Shown in pieces: positions 42,701 through 51,717 of a stretch of 64,000 bases of DNA. The first letter of the stretch is position 1, and each line of letters opens with the position of its first letter. Made by a program: the position numbers and the translations under genes. Source of the stretch: Streptomyces sp. NBC_00690 (GTDB taxonomy: Bacteria; Actinomycetota; Actinomycetes; Streptomycetales; Streptomycetaceae); assembly GCF_036226685.1 (NCBI RefSeq), contig NZ_CP109009.1, positions 6,847,501 to 6,911,500 of the forward strand, written 5' to 3'. The notes beneath the pieces were generated by a model. That model was not told the origin of the DNA and made no database searches. It worked only from the letters and a program-made list of their open reading frames with translations.

Positions 42701-45700
42701 GAGTTCGTGGGCGTAGGAGGGGGTGATGTCGAGGGTGTGGATGTGGTGTTGGTGGACGTAGTGGGTGACGGTTTCGGCGTCGCGTCGGTCGTATTCGTCG
42801 AGGATGTGGAGTTCGTGTCCGGCGATGAGCCAGAGGAGTTGTTCCCAGGAGGAGTCGAAGGAGAAGGAGGCGGTGTGGAGTGCGCGGATGCGGTGGCCGA
42901 GGCGTTGGGTGGTGGGGTGGTAGAGGTGGCGTTCGTGGTCTCGGTAGAGGTGGGTGAGTCCGCGGTGGTGGAGGACGACTCCCTTGGGGCGCCCGGTCGA
43001 TCCTGATGTGTAGATCACATACGCGGCCTGGTCGGGGTGGATGTTCCCGAGAGGTCCTTCGTTGAGGTGGGACAACGTGGCCACGGTGTCGGGGTCGTCG
43101 AGGATCAGTTGTGGAATCGATCCTGGTATGTGGTGGGTGGTGGCGGTGGTGGTGAGGATGTGGGTGGGGTTGGCGTCGGTGAGGAGGTATTCGAGTCGTT
43201 CGGTGGGGTAGTCGAGGTCGAGTGGGAGGTATGCGGCGCCGGCTTTGAGGACGGCGAAGGTGGCGATGATGGTGTCGGCGTTGCGGGGGAGTGCGAGGGC
43301 GACGATGGTTTCGCGGCCGATGCCTTGGTTGATGAGGTGTCGGGCGAGTTGGTCGGATGCGGTGCCGAGTTCGGCGAAGGTCATGCGGGTGGTGCCGGCG
43401 ACGATGGCGGTTTCGTCGGGGGTGGCGGTGATCTGGTCGGCGAGGATGTCCATGATTGTTGTGGGTGGGACGGGGTGTTCGGTGCTGTTCCACTCGGCCA
43501 GCAGGGCTCGTTCCGCCGTGCTGATCAGCTCGAAGTCGGAGATCTTCAGGCCGGGGTCGGTGACCGCTTGCCCCAGCAGCCGCAGCAACCGGTCCGCCAA
43601 CCCCTCCACCGTCGACCGATCGAACAGATCCGAGGCGTAGAACACCTCAAGGTCGAGTTCATCGCCATGGGCCGAGTCGGAGAACGTGATGTCCAGATCG
43701 AACTTGGTGACACCTGGGTCCACCCGATCCACCCGGGCATCGAGGCCGAACAGCCGTTGGACGTCCTGGGTGACGGTGCTGTGCGACACCATGGTCTGGA
43801 AGAGGGGGTGCCGGGTGAGCGAGCGCTCCGGGTTCAGCGCCTCCACCACACTGTCGAACGGCAGATCGGTGTGATCGAGCGCGGCGAGATCCGTGGTGCG
43901 GACCCGGTCGAGGAGTTCGGTGAAGGTCGGGGTGCCGGCGAGGTCGGTGCGCAGGACCACCGTATTGACGAAGAAGCCGATGAGTCCGTCGAGTGCTTCG
44001 TCGCCGCGGCCGGCGACCGGGCTGCCGAGCGGGATGTCGTCGCCCGCGCCGAGTCGGTGCAGCAGGGCCGCCACCGCCGCGTGCACCACCATGAAGACGC
44101 TGCTGCCGCTCTCCCGGGCCAGCCTCCTCACCCCTGCCGCCAGCTCCGTCGGAACCGTCCGGTGCACCATGCCGCCGGCGTTCGTCGCCACGGCCGGCCG
44201 TGGACGGTCGGTGGGCAGCGTCAACTCCGCTGGTACTCCGCTGAGTTCGCCACGCCAGAAGGCTGTCTGCCGGGCTGCGAGCGACTGGGCGTCCGTCGGG
44301 TCACCGAGCAGGTCCCGCTGCCACACCGCATAGTCGGCGTACTGGACCGGCAAAGCGGTGGTGTTGGGCGATTGGCCGGCGACCCCGGCCGCATAGGCCC
44401 GCTCCAGACCGCCGAGGAACGGCCCCATCGACCATTCGTCGCTCGCGATGTGGTGCATCAGCACCACCAGGGCGTACGCCCCGGCGTCGGCGTCCCGCAG
44501 CAGGGTGACCCGTAGGGGTGGTTCCACCGACAGGTCGAAGAGATGGCCCAGCGCGATGCGGGACTCCTCGTCGAACCGCGCGGCCGACGTCTCCACGACC
44601 CGCAGTTCCACCGCGGCCTCCGCCATGGTGAGGACACGCTGTCGGGGTTCGCCGTCCACATCGACGAAGACCGTGCGCAGCGATTCATGGCGGGACACCA
44701 CGTCCCAGAGGGCCGCGTTGAGGGCGACGGCGTTCACCGGTTCGTCGAACCGGGCCACGAAGGGGATGTTGTAGGTGGCGCTGGGGCCCTCCATCTGGTC
44801 CAGGAACCACAGCCGCTGCTGTGCGTAGGACAGGGGCGACAGTTCCGGCCGGTCGGTGGCGGCCGTCAGGGCGGGGCGGCCGACGGCGGAGCGCTCACCC
44901 AGTCGCAGTGCCAGTGCGGCGACCGTCCGTGCCTCGAACACATCGCGGATGGTGCAGTCGGTGCCCAGCGCGGTACGCGTCCGGGCGATCACCCGGGCGG
45001 CGAGGAGCGAATGCCCGCCGAGGGAGAAGAAGTCGTCCTCGGGCCCGACTCCCTCCACCCCGAGCACGTCCGCGAAGATCCCGGTCAGGATCTCCTCACG
45101 GGCGCCGCGCGGCCCTCGGCCCGTGGTGCTCGTCAACCCCTCTAGGTCGGGCGCCGGCAGCGCGCGACGGTCGATCTTGCCGTTGGCGGTGAGCGGGAAG
45201 GCGTCCAGGACGACTACCGCGGAGGGCACCATGTATTCGGGCAGGCGCTCGGCCACCACCTGGCGCAGTGCGGCGGGTTCCGGGGCCGCACCCTCGACAG
45301 CGGTCACATAGCCGACGAGATGGTGTACTCCGGGCCGGTCCTCGCGCACCAGGACCACGGCACGTCCCACCGAATCGGGGGAGCCGAGGGCGCTCTCGAT
45401 CTCGCCCAGTTCGATGCGGAAGCCCCGGACCTTCACCTGGTCGTCCGCGCGGCCGATGAAGTCGATGCGACCGTCGAGGCGCCGCCGCACCAGGTCGCCG
45501 GTGCGGTACATCCGGCTGCCCGGCTGCCCGTACGGGTCGGCGACGAAGCGCTCGGACGTGAGTGAGTACCGTCCGAGGTATCCACGTGCCAACTGGGCGC
45601 CGGCAAGGTAGAGCTCCCCGGGGCGGCCGATCGGCGAGGGGCGCAGCGCGCCGTCGAGGACGTATGCGCGGGTGTTCCAGAACGGGGTGCCGATGTCGGG

Positions 45701-48022
45701 GACGCCCGTGTGCTCCGGGTCGAGCGTGTGGGAGGTGGCCCAGATGGTGACCTCGGTGGGGCCGTAGACATTGGTGACCGAACGGGCGGATCGGGCCAAT
45801 CGTTCGGCGAGGTCGGCGGGCAGGGCCTCACCGCCGACGAGGACCGTGATCCGGTCCAGGGTGGCGGGGCCGCCGTCCTCCAACAGGGCGTGCCACAGCG
45901 AGGGGGTGGCCTGTACGACGCTGGGTCGGTGGGTGTCGATGAACGAGGACAGGGCCGCGGGGTCGCGAACGGTGTCCCGATCCGCGAGGACCACGGTCGC
46001 ACCGCTGATGAGGGGTGTGTAGATCTCCAGTGCGGCGATGTCGAAGGAGATGGTGGTGACGGCGACCAGCCGGTCGCCCGCCGCCATGGCCAGTTCCTCG
46101 GCCTGCATCTGGAGGAAGTTGGTCAGCGCCCCGTGCGGGACGACGACTCCCTTGGGGCGCCCGGTGGAGCCCGAGGTGTAGATGACGTACGCGGGGTGGT
46201 CGCCGTGGACCGGTCCGCTGGGTACCGGGCGTCGGTCGGCGAGCTCGGCGAGGGTGTCGGGCGCGTCCAGGACCACGGTGTCCACCCCCCGTACGTCGGG
46301 GGCGGCTGCGGCGGAGTCGAGGGTGGTCAGCACGCACACCGGACGGGAGTCCTCGACCATGAACTCCAGCCGGTCGGCGGGGTAGTCGAGATCCAGCGGA
46401 AGGTAGGCTCCCTGGGCCTTGAGGACGGCGAGTACGGCCACCAGCAGATCGGCGCTGCGGGGCAGGGCGAGCCCGACGATCGACTCGGGGCCAACCCCCC
46501 GGGCGACGAGCAGCGCGGCGAGCCGTCCCGAGCGGTCGTCGAGTTCGGCGTAGGTGAGGGTGGTGTCGCCCGCGATGACGGCGGGCAGTTCGCCCCGGGC
46601 GATGACCTGTTCTTCGAAGGCGTCGACGACGGTGCGCTCGGTCGTGGGGTGTGCGGTGGTGTTCCAGGCGTCGACCAGCTGGTCGCGGTCGGCGGCGGGT
46701 ACCAGGTCGTGGCTGCCGACGGGCGCGTCCGCGGGTCCGGCTGCGATCTCGTCCAGGAAGTGCGCGAACTCGGCGCACCGTGCGGCCAGGGCCGGTGCGT
46801 CGTACGCCCGGGGGTTCCCGTCGAACTCGAAGCGCAGGCGCCGTTCGGCCGCGTCGTGGTAGAGGCCGAGGGTGAGGTCGTCGACGGGCCCGGCGGCCAC
46901 GTTGTGGACCGTGCCGGGTGAGTCGGCGAAGTCGAGGGCGTTGTCGAACGCCTTCACATTGACCATGGGGCCGAGGAGGCCCCGCTCCCGGCCGACGAGC
47001 CCGAGGTCGCGGTGGATGTCCTCGGCGCGGTAGCGCTGGTGGCGGCGCAGGGCCCTGATGTCCGCGGCGACCTCGGAGACGAGTGCGGACAGGGGAGCGT
47101 CGGGACGGACGGAGATCCGCAGCGGCAGCACATTGACGACCATCGCGGGCACCTTGAGCGCGACGGAGCCGAGACGGGCCATGGCCGGCAGCGAGAGCAG
47201 GACGTCACGACTGCCGGTGGCGCGGTGCAGATAGGCGGCGAAGGCCGCGGTGACCACATCGGCCCAGCTGGAGCGGGCAGCGCGGGCGATGGCGAAGAGT
47301 CCGGCGGTGGTTTCGGGGGAGAGGGTGGCAGTCTCCCGACGGAAGGCGTGGGAGGCGGCGAAGGTGGCTCCGCTGAGCGGCTCCGGCTCGGGACGGTCCG
47401 CGAGGCGGGTGCGCCAGTAGTCGCGGTCTTCGGCCCATTGGGACGAGTTCCGGTAGGCGTGCTCCTCCTCGATGACGGAGGTGAGCGGGCCGAAGGGGCT
47501 CGGTGCCGGTTCATCGCCGCAGACCAGGGCCGTGTAGATCTCGGCGGTGCGACGGCTGATCAGGGAGAAGCCGTAGGCGTCTAGGGCGATGTGGTGGACG
47601 CGCTGGTACCACCAGGTGCGGTCGGGGCCGATGCGGTGGAGCGCGAAGTGGAACAGGGGTTCTGTCGCCGGGTCCGCCGGAGTGTCCATGTCGACGCGCA
47701 TCGAGGCCAGTGCCGCGGCCACGGGGTCCGCGGCATCCGTGTGGTCGACGACGTCCAGTCCCCGCCAGTGGTGGGCGCTCTGCGGGAGTTGGTGCGGTTC
47801 GCCGTCCTCACCGTCGGACTCCTCGAAGCGTACGGTCAGCGCCGTGGTCTCGGCGATCGTTCGGCGCACGGCACGCTCGAAGAGCGTGCTGTCGAGGGTT
47901 CCGTCGATCTCGATGTACTGACCGACGTTGTAGACGGGGGAGAGGGCGTCGAGCCGCTGGCCGTACCAGACGCCGGTCTGGGCCCCGGTGAGAGGAAGAC
48001 GCTGGGAAGCACGCTCGGTCAT
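33791..48022 (-). CDS. NRPS, modules 1-4 (C-A-T x4, E)
   Basis: 4743 residues. C1 (~10-430) resembles starter C domains that take an aryl acyl group; its motif reads HHIALDA rather than HHxxxDG. A1 (~455-950) has code DILQLGVIWK (glycine), with T1 at Ser ~1004. C2/A2/T2 (~1040-2060) and C3/A3/T3 (~2110-3115) both give DSEDLGYVDK, an acidic pocket I cannot assign (ornithine- or arginine-like is an inference). C4/A4/T4 (~3175-4190) gives DVWHVSLVDK (serine). An intact epimerase (~4240-4715; [17 protein letters not shown]) follows T4, so D-Ser is expected. Modules 2 and 3 share near-identical DNA blocks. I chose ATG 48022 ([15 protein letters not shown]); an in-frame ATG at 48100 adds only Pro-rich residues. 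Confidence 0.95.
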   Translation of the reverse strand: MTERASQRLPLTGAQTGVWYGQRLDALSPVYNVGQYIEIDGTLDSTLFERAVRRTIAETTALTVRFEESDGEDGEPHQLPQSAHHWRGLDVVDHTDAADPVAAALASMRVDMDTPADPATEPLFHFALHRIGPDRTWWYQRVHHIALDAYGFSLISRRTAEIYTALVCGDEPAPSPFGPLTSVIEEEHAYRNSSQWAEDRDYWRTRLADRPEPEPLSGATFAASHAFRRETATLSPETTAGLFAIARAARSSWADVVTAAFAAYLHRATGSRDVLLSLPAMARLGSVALKVPAMVVNVLPLRISVRPDAPLSALVSEVAADIRALRRHQRYRAEDIHRDLGLVGRERGLLGPMVNVKAFDNALDFADSPGTVHNVAAGPVDDLTLGLYHDAAERRLRFEFDGNPRAYDAPALAARCAEFAHFLDEIAAGPADAPVGSHDLVPAADRDQLVDAWNTTAHPTTERTVVDAFEEQVIARGELPAVIAGDTTLTYAELDDRSGRLAALLVARGVGPESIVGLALPRSADLLVAVLAVLKAQGAYLPLDLDYPADRLEFMVEDSRPVCVLTTLDSAAAAPDVRGVDTVVLDAPDTLAELADRRPVPSGPVHGDHPAYVIYTSGSTGRPKGVVVPHGALTNFLQMQAEELAMAAGDRLVAVTTISFDIAALEIYTPLISGATVVLADRDTVRDPAALSSFIDTHRPSVVQATPSLWHALLEDGGPATLDRITVLVGGEALPADLAERLARSARSVTNVYGPTEVTIWATSHTLDPEHTGVPDIGTPFWNTRAYVLDGALRPSPIGRPGELYLAGAQLARGYLGRYSLTSERFVADPYGQPGSRMYRTGDLVRRRLDGRIDFIGRADDQVKVRGFRIELGEIESALGSPDSVGRAVVLVREDRPGVHHLVGYVTAVEGAAPEPAALRQVVAERLPEYMVPSAVVVLDAFPLTANGKIDRRALPAPDLEGLTSTTGRGPRGAREEILTGIFADVLGVEGVGPEDDFFSLGGHSLLAARVIARTRTALGTDCTIRDVFEARTVAALALRLGERSAVGRPALTAATDRPELSPLSYAQQRLWFLDQMEGPSATYNIPFVARFDEPVNAVALNAALWDVVSRHESLRTVFVDVDGEPRQRVLTMAEAAVELRVVETSAARFDEESRIALGHLFDLSVEPPLRVTLLRDADAGAYALVVLMHHIASDEWSMGPFLGGLERAYAAGVAGQSPNTTALPVQYADYAVWQRDLLGDPTDAQSLAARQTAFWRGELSGVPAELTLPTDRPRPAVATNAGGMVHRTVPTELAAGVRRLARESGSSVFMVVHAAVAALLHRLGAGDDIPLGSPVAGRGDEALDGLIGFFVNTVVLRTDLAGTPTFTELLDRVRTTDLAALDHTDLPFDSVVEALNPERSLTRHPLFQTMVSHSTVTQDVQRLFGLDARVDRVDPGVTKFDLDITFSDSAHGDELDLEVFYASDLFDRSTVEGLADRLLRLLGQAVTDPGLKISDFELISTAERALLAEWNSTEHPVPPTTIMDILADQITATPDETAIVAGTTRMTFAELGTASDQLARHLINQGIGRETIVALALPRNADTIIATFAVLKAGAAYLPLDLDYPTERLEYLLTDANPTHILTTTATTHHIPGSIPQLILDDPDTVATLSHLNEGPLGNIHPDQAAYVIYTSGSTGRPKGVVLHHRGLTHLYRDHERHLYHPTTQRLGHRIRALHTASFSFDSSWEQLLWLIAGHELHILDEYDRRDAETVTHYVHQHHIHTLDITPSYAHELLHTGLLNTPNPLPLLLLGGEAVPHTLWQELHTNHPNTHTINYYGPTEFTVDALTANTTHSTTPIIGHPLDNTHTHILDNHLQPVPPGTTGELYLSGPQLARGYHNRPTLTAERFTANPYGPPGTRMYRTGDLARQRPNGHIEYHGRTDHQIKIRGYRIELTEIETALTNQPNVTTATITTHQPNPHTTQLTAYITGTANPTTLRNTLTQTLPDYMIPTHIIPLTTLPTTINGKIDHTQLPPPTHTNTPTTRPPHTTGEWVVARAFTEVLGLESVGAEDDFFTLGGHSLLATRVVARIRATGAECSVRDVFEARTVAALAARLAERSAIQRPPLTATTRPDPLPLSYAQQRLWFLDQMEGPGDTYNLPLAMRLRGTLDVSALESAVGDVIARHETLRTVIRQREGEPHQHVLSPDEVSVPFNAVDVPAAWLTETVELAATELFSLAEDLPLRVSLLKVAEDDHVLMVLMHHIATDEWSMGPLLTDLNTAYTARTNGHTPHFTELPVQYADYTLWQRQLLGDPHDPTSLTHQQTNHWRTTLAHIPEEIPLPTDRPRPPTPSHQGDTVEVSLPVDLVARMDELVQESGATMFMVVHAAVAALLHRLGAGDDIPLGSPVAGRGEEALDALIGFFVNTVVLRTDLAGTPTFAELLDRIKESDLFALDHTDLPFDSVVEALNPERSLTRHPLFQTMVAYEGGGPDLTRLFGTEATELPIRSGAAKFDLDILFRRVRTDSGADAMTCGVRFATDLFDRSTVEGLADRLVRLLGQAVADPGQKISDFELISTAERALLAEWNSTEHPVPPTTIMDILADQITATPDETAIVAGTTRMTFAELGTASDQLAQHLINQGIGRETIVALALPRNADTIIATFAVLKAGAAYLPLDLDYPTERLEYLLTDANPTHILTTTATTHHIPESPRVPRLVLDSTETLTQLAALTEGPLAEVLPDQAAYVIYTSGSTGRPKGVVLHHRGLTHLYRDHERHLYHPTTQRLGHRIRALHTASFSFDSSWEQLLWLIAGHELHILDEYDRRDAETVTHYVHQHHIHTLDITPSYAHELLHTGLLNTPNPLPLLLLGGEAVPHTLWQELHTNHPNTHTINYYGPTEFTVDALTANTTHSTTPIIGHPLDNTHTHILDNHLQPVPPGTTGELYLSGPQLARGYHNRPTLTAERFTANPYGPPGTRMYRTGDLARQRPNGHIEYHGRTDHQIKIRGYRIELTEIETALTNQPNVTTATITTHQPNPHTTQLTAYITGTANPTTLRNTLTQTLPDYMIPTHIIPLTTLPTTINGKIDHTQLPPPTHTNTPTTRPPHTTGEEILTGIFADALGMPSVGVDDDFFRLGGHSLLATRVVARIRSALGVECGIRDVFEARTAAALDSRLAKRSTVQRPALTATTRPDPLPLSPAQQRIWLIDSVRGPGAAYNVPFALRLRGAVDAVALEAAVRDLVARHEILRTLYGERDGEPHQRILRADEVGVPFSVRQVAADRLVDEALSRCREVFDLAVDLPLRVFLLSSDGGEHLLVLLMHHIATDEWSMGPLLTDLNTAYTARTNGHTPHFTELPIQYADYTLWQRQLLGDPHDPTSLTHQQTNHWRTTLAHLPEEIPLPTDRPRPPTPSQDGDVVPFTVSSATTEALTRIARGSGATMFMVVHAAVAALLHRLGAGDDIPLGSPVSGRSDESLDGLIGFFLNTLVVRADVSGAPTFTELVERVRNAGLSAFAQADLPLEAVVEAVDPERSRSRNPLFQTMVTYYAVASEVDEFLGLPAEEVPLEIGGSKVDLEVAFAATDGGRELSGGIRYATDLFDRSGAEALVGRLLRLLDAVAADPTVRVGEIEVLEPVEHRRVLSDWNDTRRVLSGPGTLAALVSAGATAASSRPALVHEGVELSRGEFDARVNRLARLLIGRGVGPESVVGVALPRSFELLVAVHAVVRAGGAYLPLDLSLPGDRLEYMVDTADPICVITERTALAVLPAGVEPIVLDAPGIGAELASLPGDDLDDTERVAPLLPHHPAYVIFTSGSTGRPKGVLVTQGAIVNRLRWMQGAYGLTAHDRVLHKTPASFDVSVWELFWPLAEGTPLVIARPDGHRDPEYLAALIREQHISVLHFVPSMLQAFLGEVEVLSCPSLRLVVCSGEALPGDLVARFHASSGGGTPIALENLYGPTEAAVDVTAFSCPPGSSAAEAASAPIGAPVWNTRVYVLDAGLRPVPPGVGGELYLAGDQLARGYVARSALTAERFVADPFGVPGGRMYRTGDLARWRHDGQLEYLGRADDQVKLRGFRIELGEIEAVLSEAPQVAHAVVVVREDVPGVRQLVAYAVPAAGAPWDVDALRRRAAERLPEYMVPSVFLSLDALPTTVNGKLDRRALPAPTPVTPASTAPPREGEGPLGVLTRLMGEVLGRAAVGPDDNFFELGGDSIVSIRWVSLARKAGVTITARQVFQHPTPAQLVSVAKVADGSPPAARPVDDGVGALPLPPIAQWFASRGGPFERFSQARLLVLPAGVREEQLVVALQAVLDHHDGLRQVLSVPRPGVWAAEVRPRGSVDAAACLSTVPGIGADGVPLTGEALRRLIADASVRAGADLDPVAGRMVRAVRFDRGPGESGRLLVIAHHLVIDEVSWQILLPDLRAAHEAVAAGRAPVLDPVGTSLRAWNTHLLAEAHHPRRLAEVERWLDADVCDRLLTDRPLRGDRDTVASARELTVELSAERTAPLLEAVPSAFHGTVNDTLLTALALAVGDWAARAGRSTGGTGVAVELEGHGREQESLPGADLTRTVGWFTSLYPLRLGAGAYDPVAVLAGQEDAGAALKEVKELLRAVPDGGVGAGLLRYANASTARLFDAGARPELLWNYLGRQTAEAAASEWGPADESDAIAARPDPETPLSHALEINAEIAAGPDGPRLTASFIWAGEALPQTTVSEIADGWLTALDTLAAWADGGTTGGHTPSDLDLVDLDQDQITMLEAMWRDQQ
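37845..38127. repeat. NRPS internal repeat 1, copy in module 4 C domain
   Basis: About 283 bases almost identical to 41022-41304, with a few single-base differences (for example gaggtgggcg versus gatgtgggcg). It encodes the C-domain segment up to the HHIATDEW active site. Confidence 0.85.
38757..39856. repeat. NRPS internal repeat 2, copy in module 3 A domain
   Basis: 1100 bases that I read as identical to 41931-43030. It covers the A domain from the core P-loop region to the linker before T3, including every substrate-code position. The coding strand is unusually rich in A and C and encodes a Thr/His/Pro/Asn-rich sequence unlike flanking modules. Confidence 0.9.
39959..40379. repeat. NRPS internal repeat 3, copy in module 3 C-A junction
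   Basis: About 421 bases nearly identical to 43127-43547, encoding the start of the A domain and the preceding linker. A divergent stretch of about 100 bases separates it from repeat 2 in both copies. Confidence 0.85.
41022..41304. repeat. NRPS internal repeat 1, copy in module 3 C domain
   Basis: Partner of 37845-38127, offset 3177 bases. Confidence 0.85.
41931..43030. repeat. NRPS internal repeat 2, copy in module 2 A domain
   Basis: Partner of 38757-39856, offset 3174 bases. Because the block holds all A-domain specificity positions, modules 2 and 3 must select the same substrate. Confidence 0.9.
43127..43547. repeat. NRPS internal repeat 3, copy in module 2 C-A junction
   Basis: Partner of 39959-40379, offset 3168 bases. 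Confidence 0.85.
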
Positions 48023-48111
48023 GGGGATCTTGCTCCAGGGGTCGGACGCGGCGGGATCGGTGGGGGGCGGTCGGGGATGGCCGACGGGGGCGACGGGCAT
48101 TGAGGCCCCGT

Positions 48112-48154
48112 GGGTGGGGGTGCGTCGACCGTCCGGAGCGACGCACCCCCACCC
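48112..48154 (-). terminator. 16-bp perfect hairpin upstream of the first NRPS gene
   Basis: GGGTGGGGGTGCGTCG (48112-48127) pairs with CGACGCACCCCCACCC (48139-48154) around an 11-base loop. It begins 4 bases after the stop of a possible small ORF and ends 90 bases before the NRPS start. With no evident promoter or iron box in those 90 bases, it may be a partial terminator or RNA-processing signal inside the operon. Confidence 0.7.
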
Positions 48155-48157
48155 GGC

Positions 48158-48316
48158 CTAGGGGCGGTGTTTCAGGGGCTGTTCGAACTCTTCGTGCGCG
48201 GGGTCGAGGCGTTCGGCGACCGTTGCGACCAGGGAGACGGCTGCCCTGCGCAGTTGACGGACCTGACTGCCCGGACGTCGTGCGTCGACTGCGGTGTGCG
48301 TACGGGTGCGGAGCAC
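48158..48316 (-). CDS. Possible 52-residue protein between exporter and NRPS
   Basis: A GTG frame of 52 codons, beginning MLRTRTHTAVDARRPG and ending EEFEQPLKHRP. GAGGAAGG lies 8 bases before the start, third bases are mostly G/C, and a strong hairpin follows the stop codon at once. The predicted protein is a basic N-terminus, an amphipathic helix (VRQLRRAAVSLVATVAERL) and an acidic then basic tail. I know no family for it. It sits in the 395-base gap between the exporter and NRPS genes and is co-directional with both. It could be a small cluster-specific factor or chance. Confidence 0.5.
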   Translation of the reverse strand: MLRTRTHTAVDARRPGSQVRQLRRAAVSLVATVAERLDPAHEEFEQPLKHRP

Positions 48317-48417
48317 GGGCCCTGCCTTCCTCGGTCCACGCGTCCGGTCGCCCGGCGCGCTCCTGGTGAACTACTGGTGGGGTGGGGCGCACGTTGGTGG
48401 CGTGCGGAAAGATCCGA

Positions 48418-49827
48418 TCAGCCGCCGATCGGCCGGGCCTTCTCGACGGTCGTCACCTCAGGCCCGCCCTGGGTGGACCCGCTGCCCCCGTGGTCCCCGT
48501 CGGATCCCTCGACTTCACCGGATCCGTCGGCCGCAGGGGGCTCGTCGGGGTCTTCGTCGTCGTCCTCCCACGCTTCCTTGGGGAGCGTCGCCTGGCGCAA
48601 GCCCGGTACGGCGACCGCGATGGCCACGGCGGTGATCGCGCAGATCACACCATTGACGACGGCCGCACCCGACGGACTGAACCATTTGGCGATCAGGGCG
48701 ACTTCCGCGTCGCCGACGATGTCTCCCGCGGTGTCCTGGGTCGTGATGACGCTGACGATGCGTCCACGCAGCCGATCCGGGGTGTTGTGCTGGACCAGGG
48801 CGTACTCAAGGATCTCGTAGACCGTGCCCGCGCCACCGCAGATGGCGAGCATCACCACGGCGACGACGATGTTCCCGCTGAGGCCGAAACCGATCATCGA
48901 GAGCCCGCCGACGAAGGCGGCGATCAGCAGCAATCGGCCCGGCCGGGCGGCCCGGGTGAGCCAGCCACTGGTTGCGGAGACGATGACGGACCCGACCGCG
49001 GACGCGGTGTAGAGGACGCCGAGCATCACATCGCCGCCCCCGAACTCCTTGTCGACCATGGCGGGGAACACCACGACCGGCATGGTGAACAGGGCCGTCA
49101 CTCCTCCGAGGGTGAGGAGTCCTCCCACGACCTTGTTGCGCCAGGCGTACTTGAACGCCACCAGCAGTGATCCGGAGTCCTCCGCGCCGTGGTCGTCGTC
49201 TGCGCCGTCTGCGTCACCTCGAACGGGTGGCAGTGGACGGATGCGGGAGATGAGGAAGGTCGTGATGGCCGTGGTGACGGCCGCGAACGCGAACACCGGC
49301 CCCGGCCCCCACAGCGCCAGCAGCACTCCGCCCAGCAGCGGGGCGGCGATGGAGCCGATCTCACCGGTGAGCGAGATCAGGGCGCCGGCGGCCGGCAGTT
49401 GGTCGGGTCGTACGAGAGTGGGTGCGACGGCCATCAGGGCCGTCACGCTGACACCGGTGGCAAGGCCGTCCCAGGCCACGCAGAGGAAGATCACCCACAC
49501 CTTGGGGTCCGGCGACAGGGCGTTCCAGGCCAGTCCGGCGAACGCGAACGCGGCGGCGCCCCGGGCGTAGACGATAAGCCGCTTGCGATCCATCCGGTCG
49601 GCCATCACCCCGCCCCACAGGGATCCGATCAACACCGTGACACTCATGATCATGCTGGTCACGGCGATCTGGAAGATGGACTCGGTCAGATCGTAGACCT
49701 GGGCTGCGAGCGCCACGCTGGCCATGCCGAGGCCGAAGAGCGAGACGACACGGGCGACGAAGATGGAGCGGAAGTCGGGGCTGGTGCGCAGGGGTTCGAT
49801 GTCGATGAGGTAGTCACGCACGGACAC
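48418..49827 (-). CDS. EntS-like MFS siderophore exporter
   Basis: 469 residues with about 12 membrane segments and a long acidic Gly/Ser/Asp-rich C-terminal tail. It closely resembles the enterobactin exporter EntS: FVARVVSLFGLGMASVALA, GGVMADRMDRKRLIVYARG (the MFS loop 2-3 motif), WDGLATGVSVTALMAVAPTLV and TTQDTAGDIVGDAEVAL all have EntS counterparts. Its likely job is to export the finished siderophore across the cytoplasmic membrane. GTG 49827 follows GGGAG with spacing 6. The start overlaps the end of the ABC-ATPase remnant by 14 bases. Confidence 0.9.
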   Translation of the reverse strand: MSVRDYLIDIEPLRTSPDFRSIFVARVVSLFGLGMASVALAAQVYDLTESIFQIAVTSMIMSVTVLIGSLWGGVMADRMDRKRLIVYARGAAAFAFAGLAWNALSPDPKVWVIFLCVAWDGLATGVSVTALMAVAPTLVRPDQLPAAGALISLTGEIGSIAAPLLGGVLLALWGPGPVFAFAAVTTAITTFLISRIRPLPPVRGDADGADDDHGAEDSGSLLVAFKYAWRNKVVGGLLTLGGVTALFTMPVVVFPAMVDKEFGGGDVMLGVLYTASAVGSVIVSATSGWLTRAARPGRLLLIAAFVGGLSMIGFGLSGNIVVAVVMLAICGGAGTVYEILEYALVQHNTPDRLRGRIVSVITTQDTAGDIVGDAEVALIAKWFSPSGAAVVNGVICAITAVAIAVAVPGLRQATLPKEAWEDDDEDPDEPPAADGSGEVEGSDGDHGGSGSTQGGPEVTTVEKARPIGG

Positions 49828-50266
49828 GGGGGGCTCCCGTCGTGGCGTTATCTCTCGTCGACCCGGCAGCAGCGCGGTGGTCCTGGGCGTGATCCATTGG
49901 CTTGTCCGTGATCTTGGTGGAAGCGGTGGTCCGGGTGCGCGCGACGGGCGGCTGAACCGGTTCCCGCCGCAAAGCCCGGCCCAGGGGCAGCACCGGTGGG
50001 GTGTCGGTCTCGGGGGCGTTGATGATCCGGCGGCGCAGACCGAAGATGATGGGTCGACCGTCGAGGACGGCTGCGCGTCGGGGCGGGTCGACGATCCGGG
50101 CCAGCGCGTGCAACAGGGTCGATTTGCCGCTGGTGTGCGGGCCGGCGATCGCCGTCAGCGATCCTTTGGGGATGCTGGCGCCGAGCCGTTCGGTCGCGGC
50201 ACTCGGGTCGTACGTCCACAGCTCGTACGTCCGCAGCAGGCCGTCGGCCCGCAGCCTCTCACCCAT
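49814..50266 (-). pseudogene. Remnant of an Fe-siderophore ABC transporter ATPase
   Basis: A 150-residue frame whose first ~85 residues match the N-terminal part of FecE/FhuC-type ATPases: MGERLRADGLLRTYELWTYD, then a Walker A GPHTSGKSTLLHALARI (~residues 40-56) and AVLDGRPI. It then turns into unrelated Arg/Pro/Thr-rich sequence. The Q-loop, LSGGQ signature, Walker B and H-loop are all missing, so it cannot be a working transporter ATPase. GGAGGA lies upstream of the ATG and the frame is still open, so a short protein might be made. No permease or binding-protein gene is nearby. Confidence 0.65.
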
Positions 50267-50535
50267 GATCCGTCTTTCCTCCGTCGATTCCCTGCGGCGT
50301 ACCCGGGCGGGTGGGCGCAGGCCCGAGCGCTTCCGTGCGAGGGGAGCGGCCGTGGCGCTGGGGGCACTCGAAACGCCTGTCGCAGCCAACTCGTCGTCCG
50401 TCGCGGCCGGCTCGTCGTCCGCCGCGGGCGGTGGGCAACGGGTGGGCCGGCCGGTTCTGTCAGGTTCGGCACTGAATCTGACGGTCGGTACCCGAGGTGG
50501 TTCGCCGGTGTTCTGACCGGCTGTCGGGGCGTGCT

Positions 50536-50814
50536 TCAGGCTCCGCCGCCCAGCAGGACGGCCCATTCCTTGAGCGTCGGTCGCTCGGCGAGTTCGACGA
50601 AGCTGATCCGGGCGCCGTCGGCGCGCCAGGTCTCGACGAGCGTCATAAGCCGGATGGAGTCGAGTCCCTGGTCCAAGAGGCTCTCGTCGACCAATACGTC
50701 TTCCGCCTCGACGTACAGCATCTCGGCGACATCGCGCACCAGTCGCTCCAGAGGGAAGGTGCTCTGACCGGAAGCCTGTGGTCCGGAAGTCTCTGGATGG
50801 GCCGTGTCGGCCAT
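50536..50814 (-). CDS. Free-standing aryl carrier protein
   Basis: 92 residues. The phosphopantetheine site is DQGLDSIRLMTLVETWR (Ser ~residue 52), followed by ISFVELAERPTLKEWAVLL, matching the C-terminal aryl carrier domain of EntB/DhbB-type proteins. It should carry 2,3-DHB from DhbE to the starter C domain of the first NRPS, replacing the carrier domain missing from DhbB. The start at ATG 50814 follows GGGAGAGGAA. It is the first gene after the perfect iron box at 50863-50881 and probably opens the leftward exporter-NRPS operon. Bases 50267-50535 after it show no recognisable gene. Confidence 0.92.
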   Translation of the reverse strand: MADTAHPETSGPQASGQSTFPLERLVRDVAEMLYVEAEDVLVDESLLDQGLDSIRLMTLVETWRADGARISFVELAERPTLKEWAVLLGGGA

Positions 50815-50862
50815 CGTCGGTGTTCCTCTCCCTGGCTGGACTCCGCAACCCATGAGCAGAGT

Positions 50863-50881
50863 TTAGGTTAGGCTTACCTAA
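50863..50881 (-). promoter_or_regulatory. DmdR/IdeR iron box for the carrier-exporter-NRPS operon
   Basis: TTAGGTTAGGCTTACCTAA matches all 19 positions of TWAGGTWAGSCTWACCTWA. It is 49 bases upstream of the aryl carrier start. Confidence 0.92.
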
Positions 50882-51005
50882 CTACTTCCGGTCGTCGTAA
50901 GTCAAGCCGGCAGCTCGCGCGGACCTCGGCTACGGGCGCCCAACTCCCCTTGCCCATCGGGGTGATGGGATGGACGCGACCGCCGTGTCGTACTGTGGCT
51001 GAAAA

Positions 51006-51024
51006 TTAGGGAAGCCTTGCCTAA
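51006..51024 (+). promoter_or_regulatory. DmdR/IdeR iron box for the GNAT gene
   Basis: TTAGGGAAGCCTTGCCTAA matches 17 of 19 consensus positions. It lies about 83 bases before the rightward GNAT gene and 125 bases from the box serving the leftward operon. Confidence 0.8.
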
Positions 51025-51107
51025 GTGTCACCGGTCTGTGGGTGAGTGTCCACGGGTGCGTACGGCGTGACCCCGGGCGTTCCGCAAGACCGAGGAGAGG
51101 GAACCCA

Positions 51108-51608
51108 TTGACCACGGCTCTGCCGCGTCCCGCCGTCCAGCTCTCGACCGCCTCCGTGCGGCAGGCGAGCGTGCTGGACGCTGCGGCCCTGCACGCCCTG
51201 TCCCGGCAGTTCTTCCACTGCGGCGCCCTGCGGGAGCGCCCGCGCGGCCACTATGCCGCCGAAGCCGCGGACTTCCTGGTCGCCGAACTCCCCACAGACG
51301 TCCTCGCAGGCTGTCTGGGGCTGCGCATCCACCCCGACGAGCCCCGGGGGCCCGCCGCGGTGCTCTACAACTTCTGTGTCTCACCGGCCAGTCAAGGCCG
51401 TGGTGTGGGATCCGCGCTGCTGCGTTCCGCATTGGCCCAGGCCGCCGCCCGGTCCCTGCGAGCGGTGTTCACGGCGACGACCGGCGGCGGGGAGCTCTTC
51501 CTGCGCCACGGCTTCACCCCGATCGCCCCTGAACTTGCCCCCCTCGCCTGGGTGAACGCGCTCGACCCCCGGCGCGGGTCCACCGTGCTCGCCCGCACCC
51601 TGCTCTGA
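51108..51608 (+). CDS. N-acetylglutamate-synthase-like GNAT acetyltransferase
   Basis: 166 residues. The GNAT acetyl-CoA loop is VSPASQGRGVGSALL (~residues 87-101), followed by ELFLRHGF and a C-terminal DPRRGSTVLARTLL that resembles the ends of ArgA-type N-acetylglutamate synthases. If so, it would supply N-acetylglutamate to the ArgB-C-D-J set in this cluster. Acetylation of hydroxyornithine is a possible alternative. The start is probably TTG 51108: GAGGAGAGG lies 7 bases upstream and no ATG is near. It has its own iron box and converges on mbtH across two hairpins. Confidence 0.75.
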   Translation: MTTALPRPAVQLSTASVRQASVLDAAALHALSRQFFHCGALRERPRGHYAAEAADFLVAELPTDVLAGCLGLRIHPDEPRGPAAVLYNFCVSPASQGRGVGSALLRSALAQAAARSLRAVFTATTGGGELFLRHGFTPIAPELAPLAWVNALDPRRGSTVLARTLL

Positions 51609-51625
51609 CGGCCGACTCCCAGATG

Positions 51626-51658
51626 CGTGCTCCCGGCCCGTGCCGGGACGGGAGCACG
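51626..51658. terminator. Hairpin between convergent GNAT and mbtH genes (1)
   Basis: CGTGCTCCCG (51626-51635) pairs with CGGGAGCACG (51649-51658). It sits 17 bases after the GNAT stop codon and probably ends that message. Confidence 0.75.
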
Positions 51659-51704
51659 CCGAGCGGCCGGTCCGGAAGGGCTCCTTCAGGACCGGCCGCT
51701 CGGC
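51658..51704. terminator. Hairpin between convergent GNAT and mbtH genes (2)
   Basis: GCCGAGCGGCCGGTCC (51658-51673) pairs perfectly over 16 bp with GGACCGGCCGCTCGGC (51689-51704). It directly follows the first hairpin and lies 13 bases after the mbtH stop, so it probably ends the arg-siderophore operon. Confidence 0.8.
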
Positions 51705-51717
51705 ATCGGGCGAAGGG

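Noticed and set aside
38960..43006. G/T-rich repeats on the + strand that could suggest satellite DNA or a CRISPR array
   Set aside because: They are the complement of an intact NRPS reading frame. Repeat length and spacing follow module size, and there are no short repeat-spacer units.
51108..51608. The GNAT gene as a hydroxyornithine acetyltransferase
   Set aside because: It was kept only as an alternative. The C-terminal DPRRGSTVL pattern and the nearby argCJBD genes favour an N-acetylglutamate synthase.
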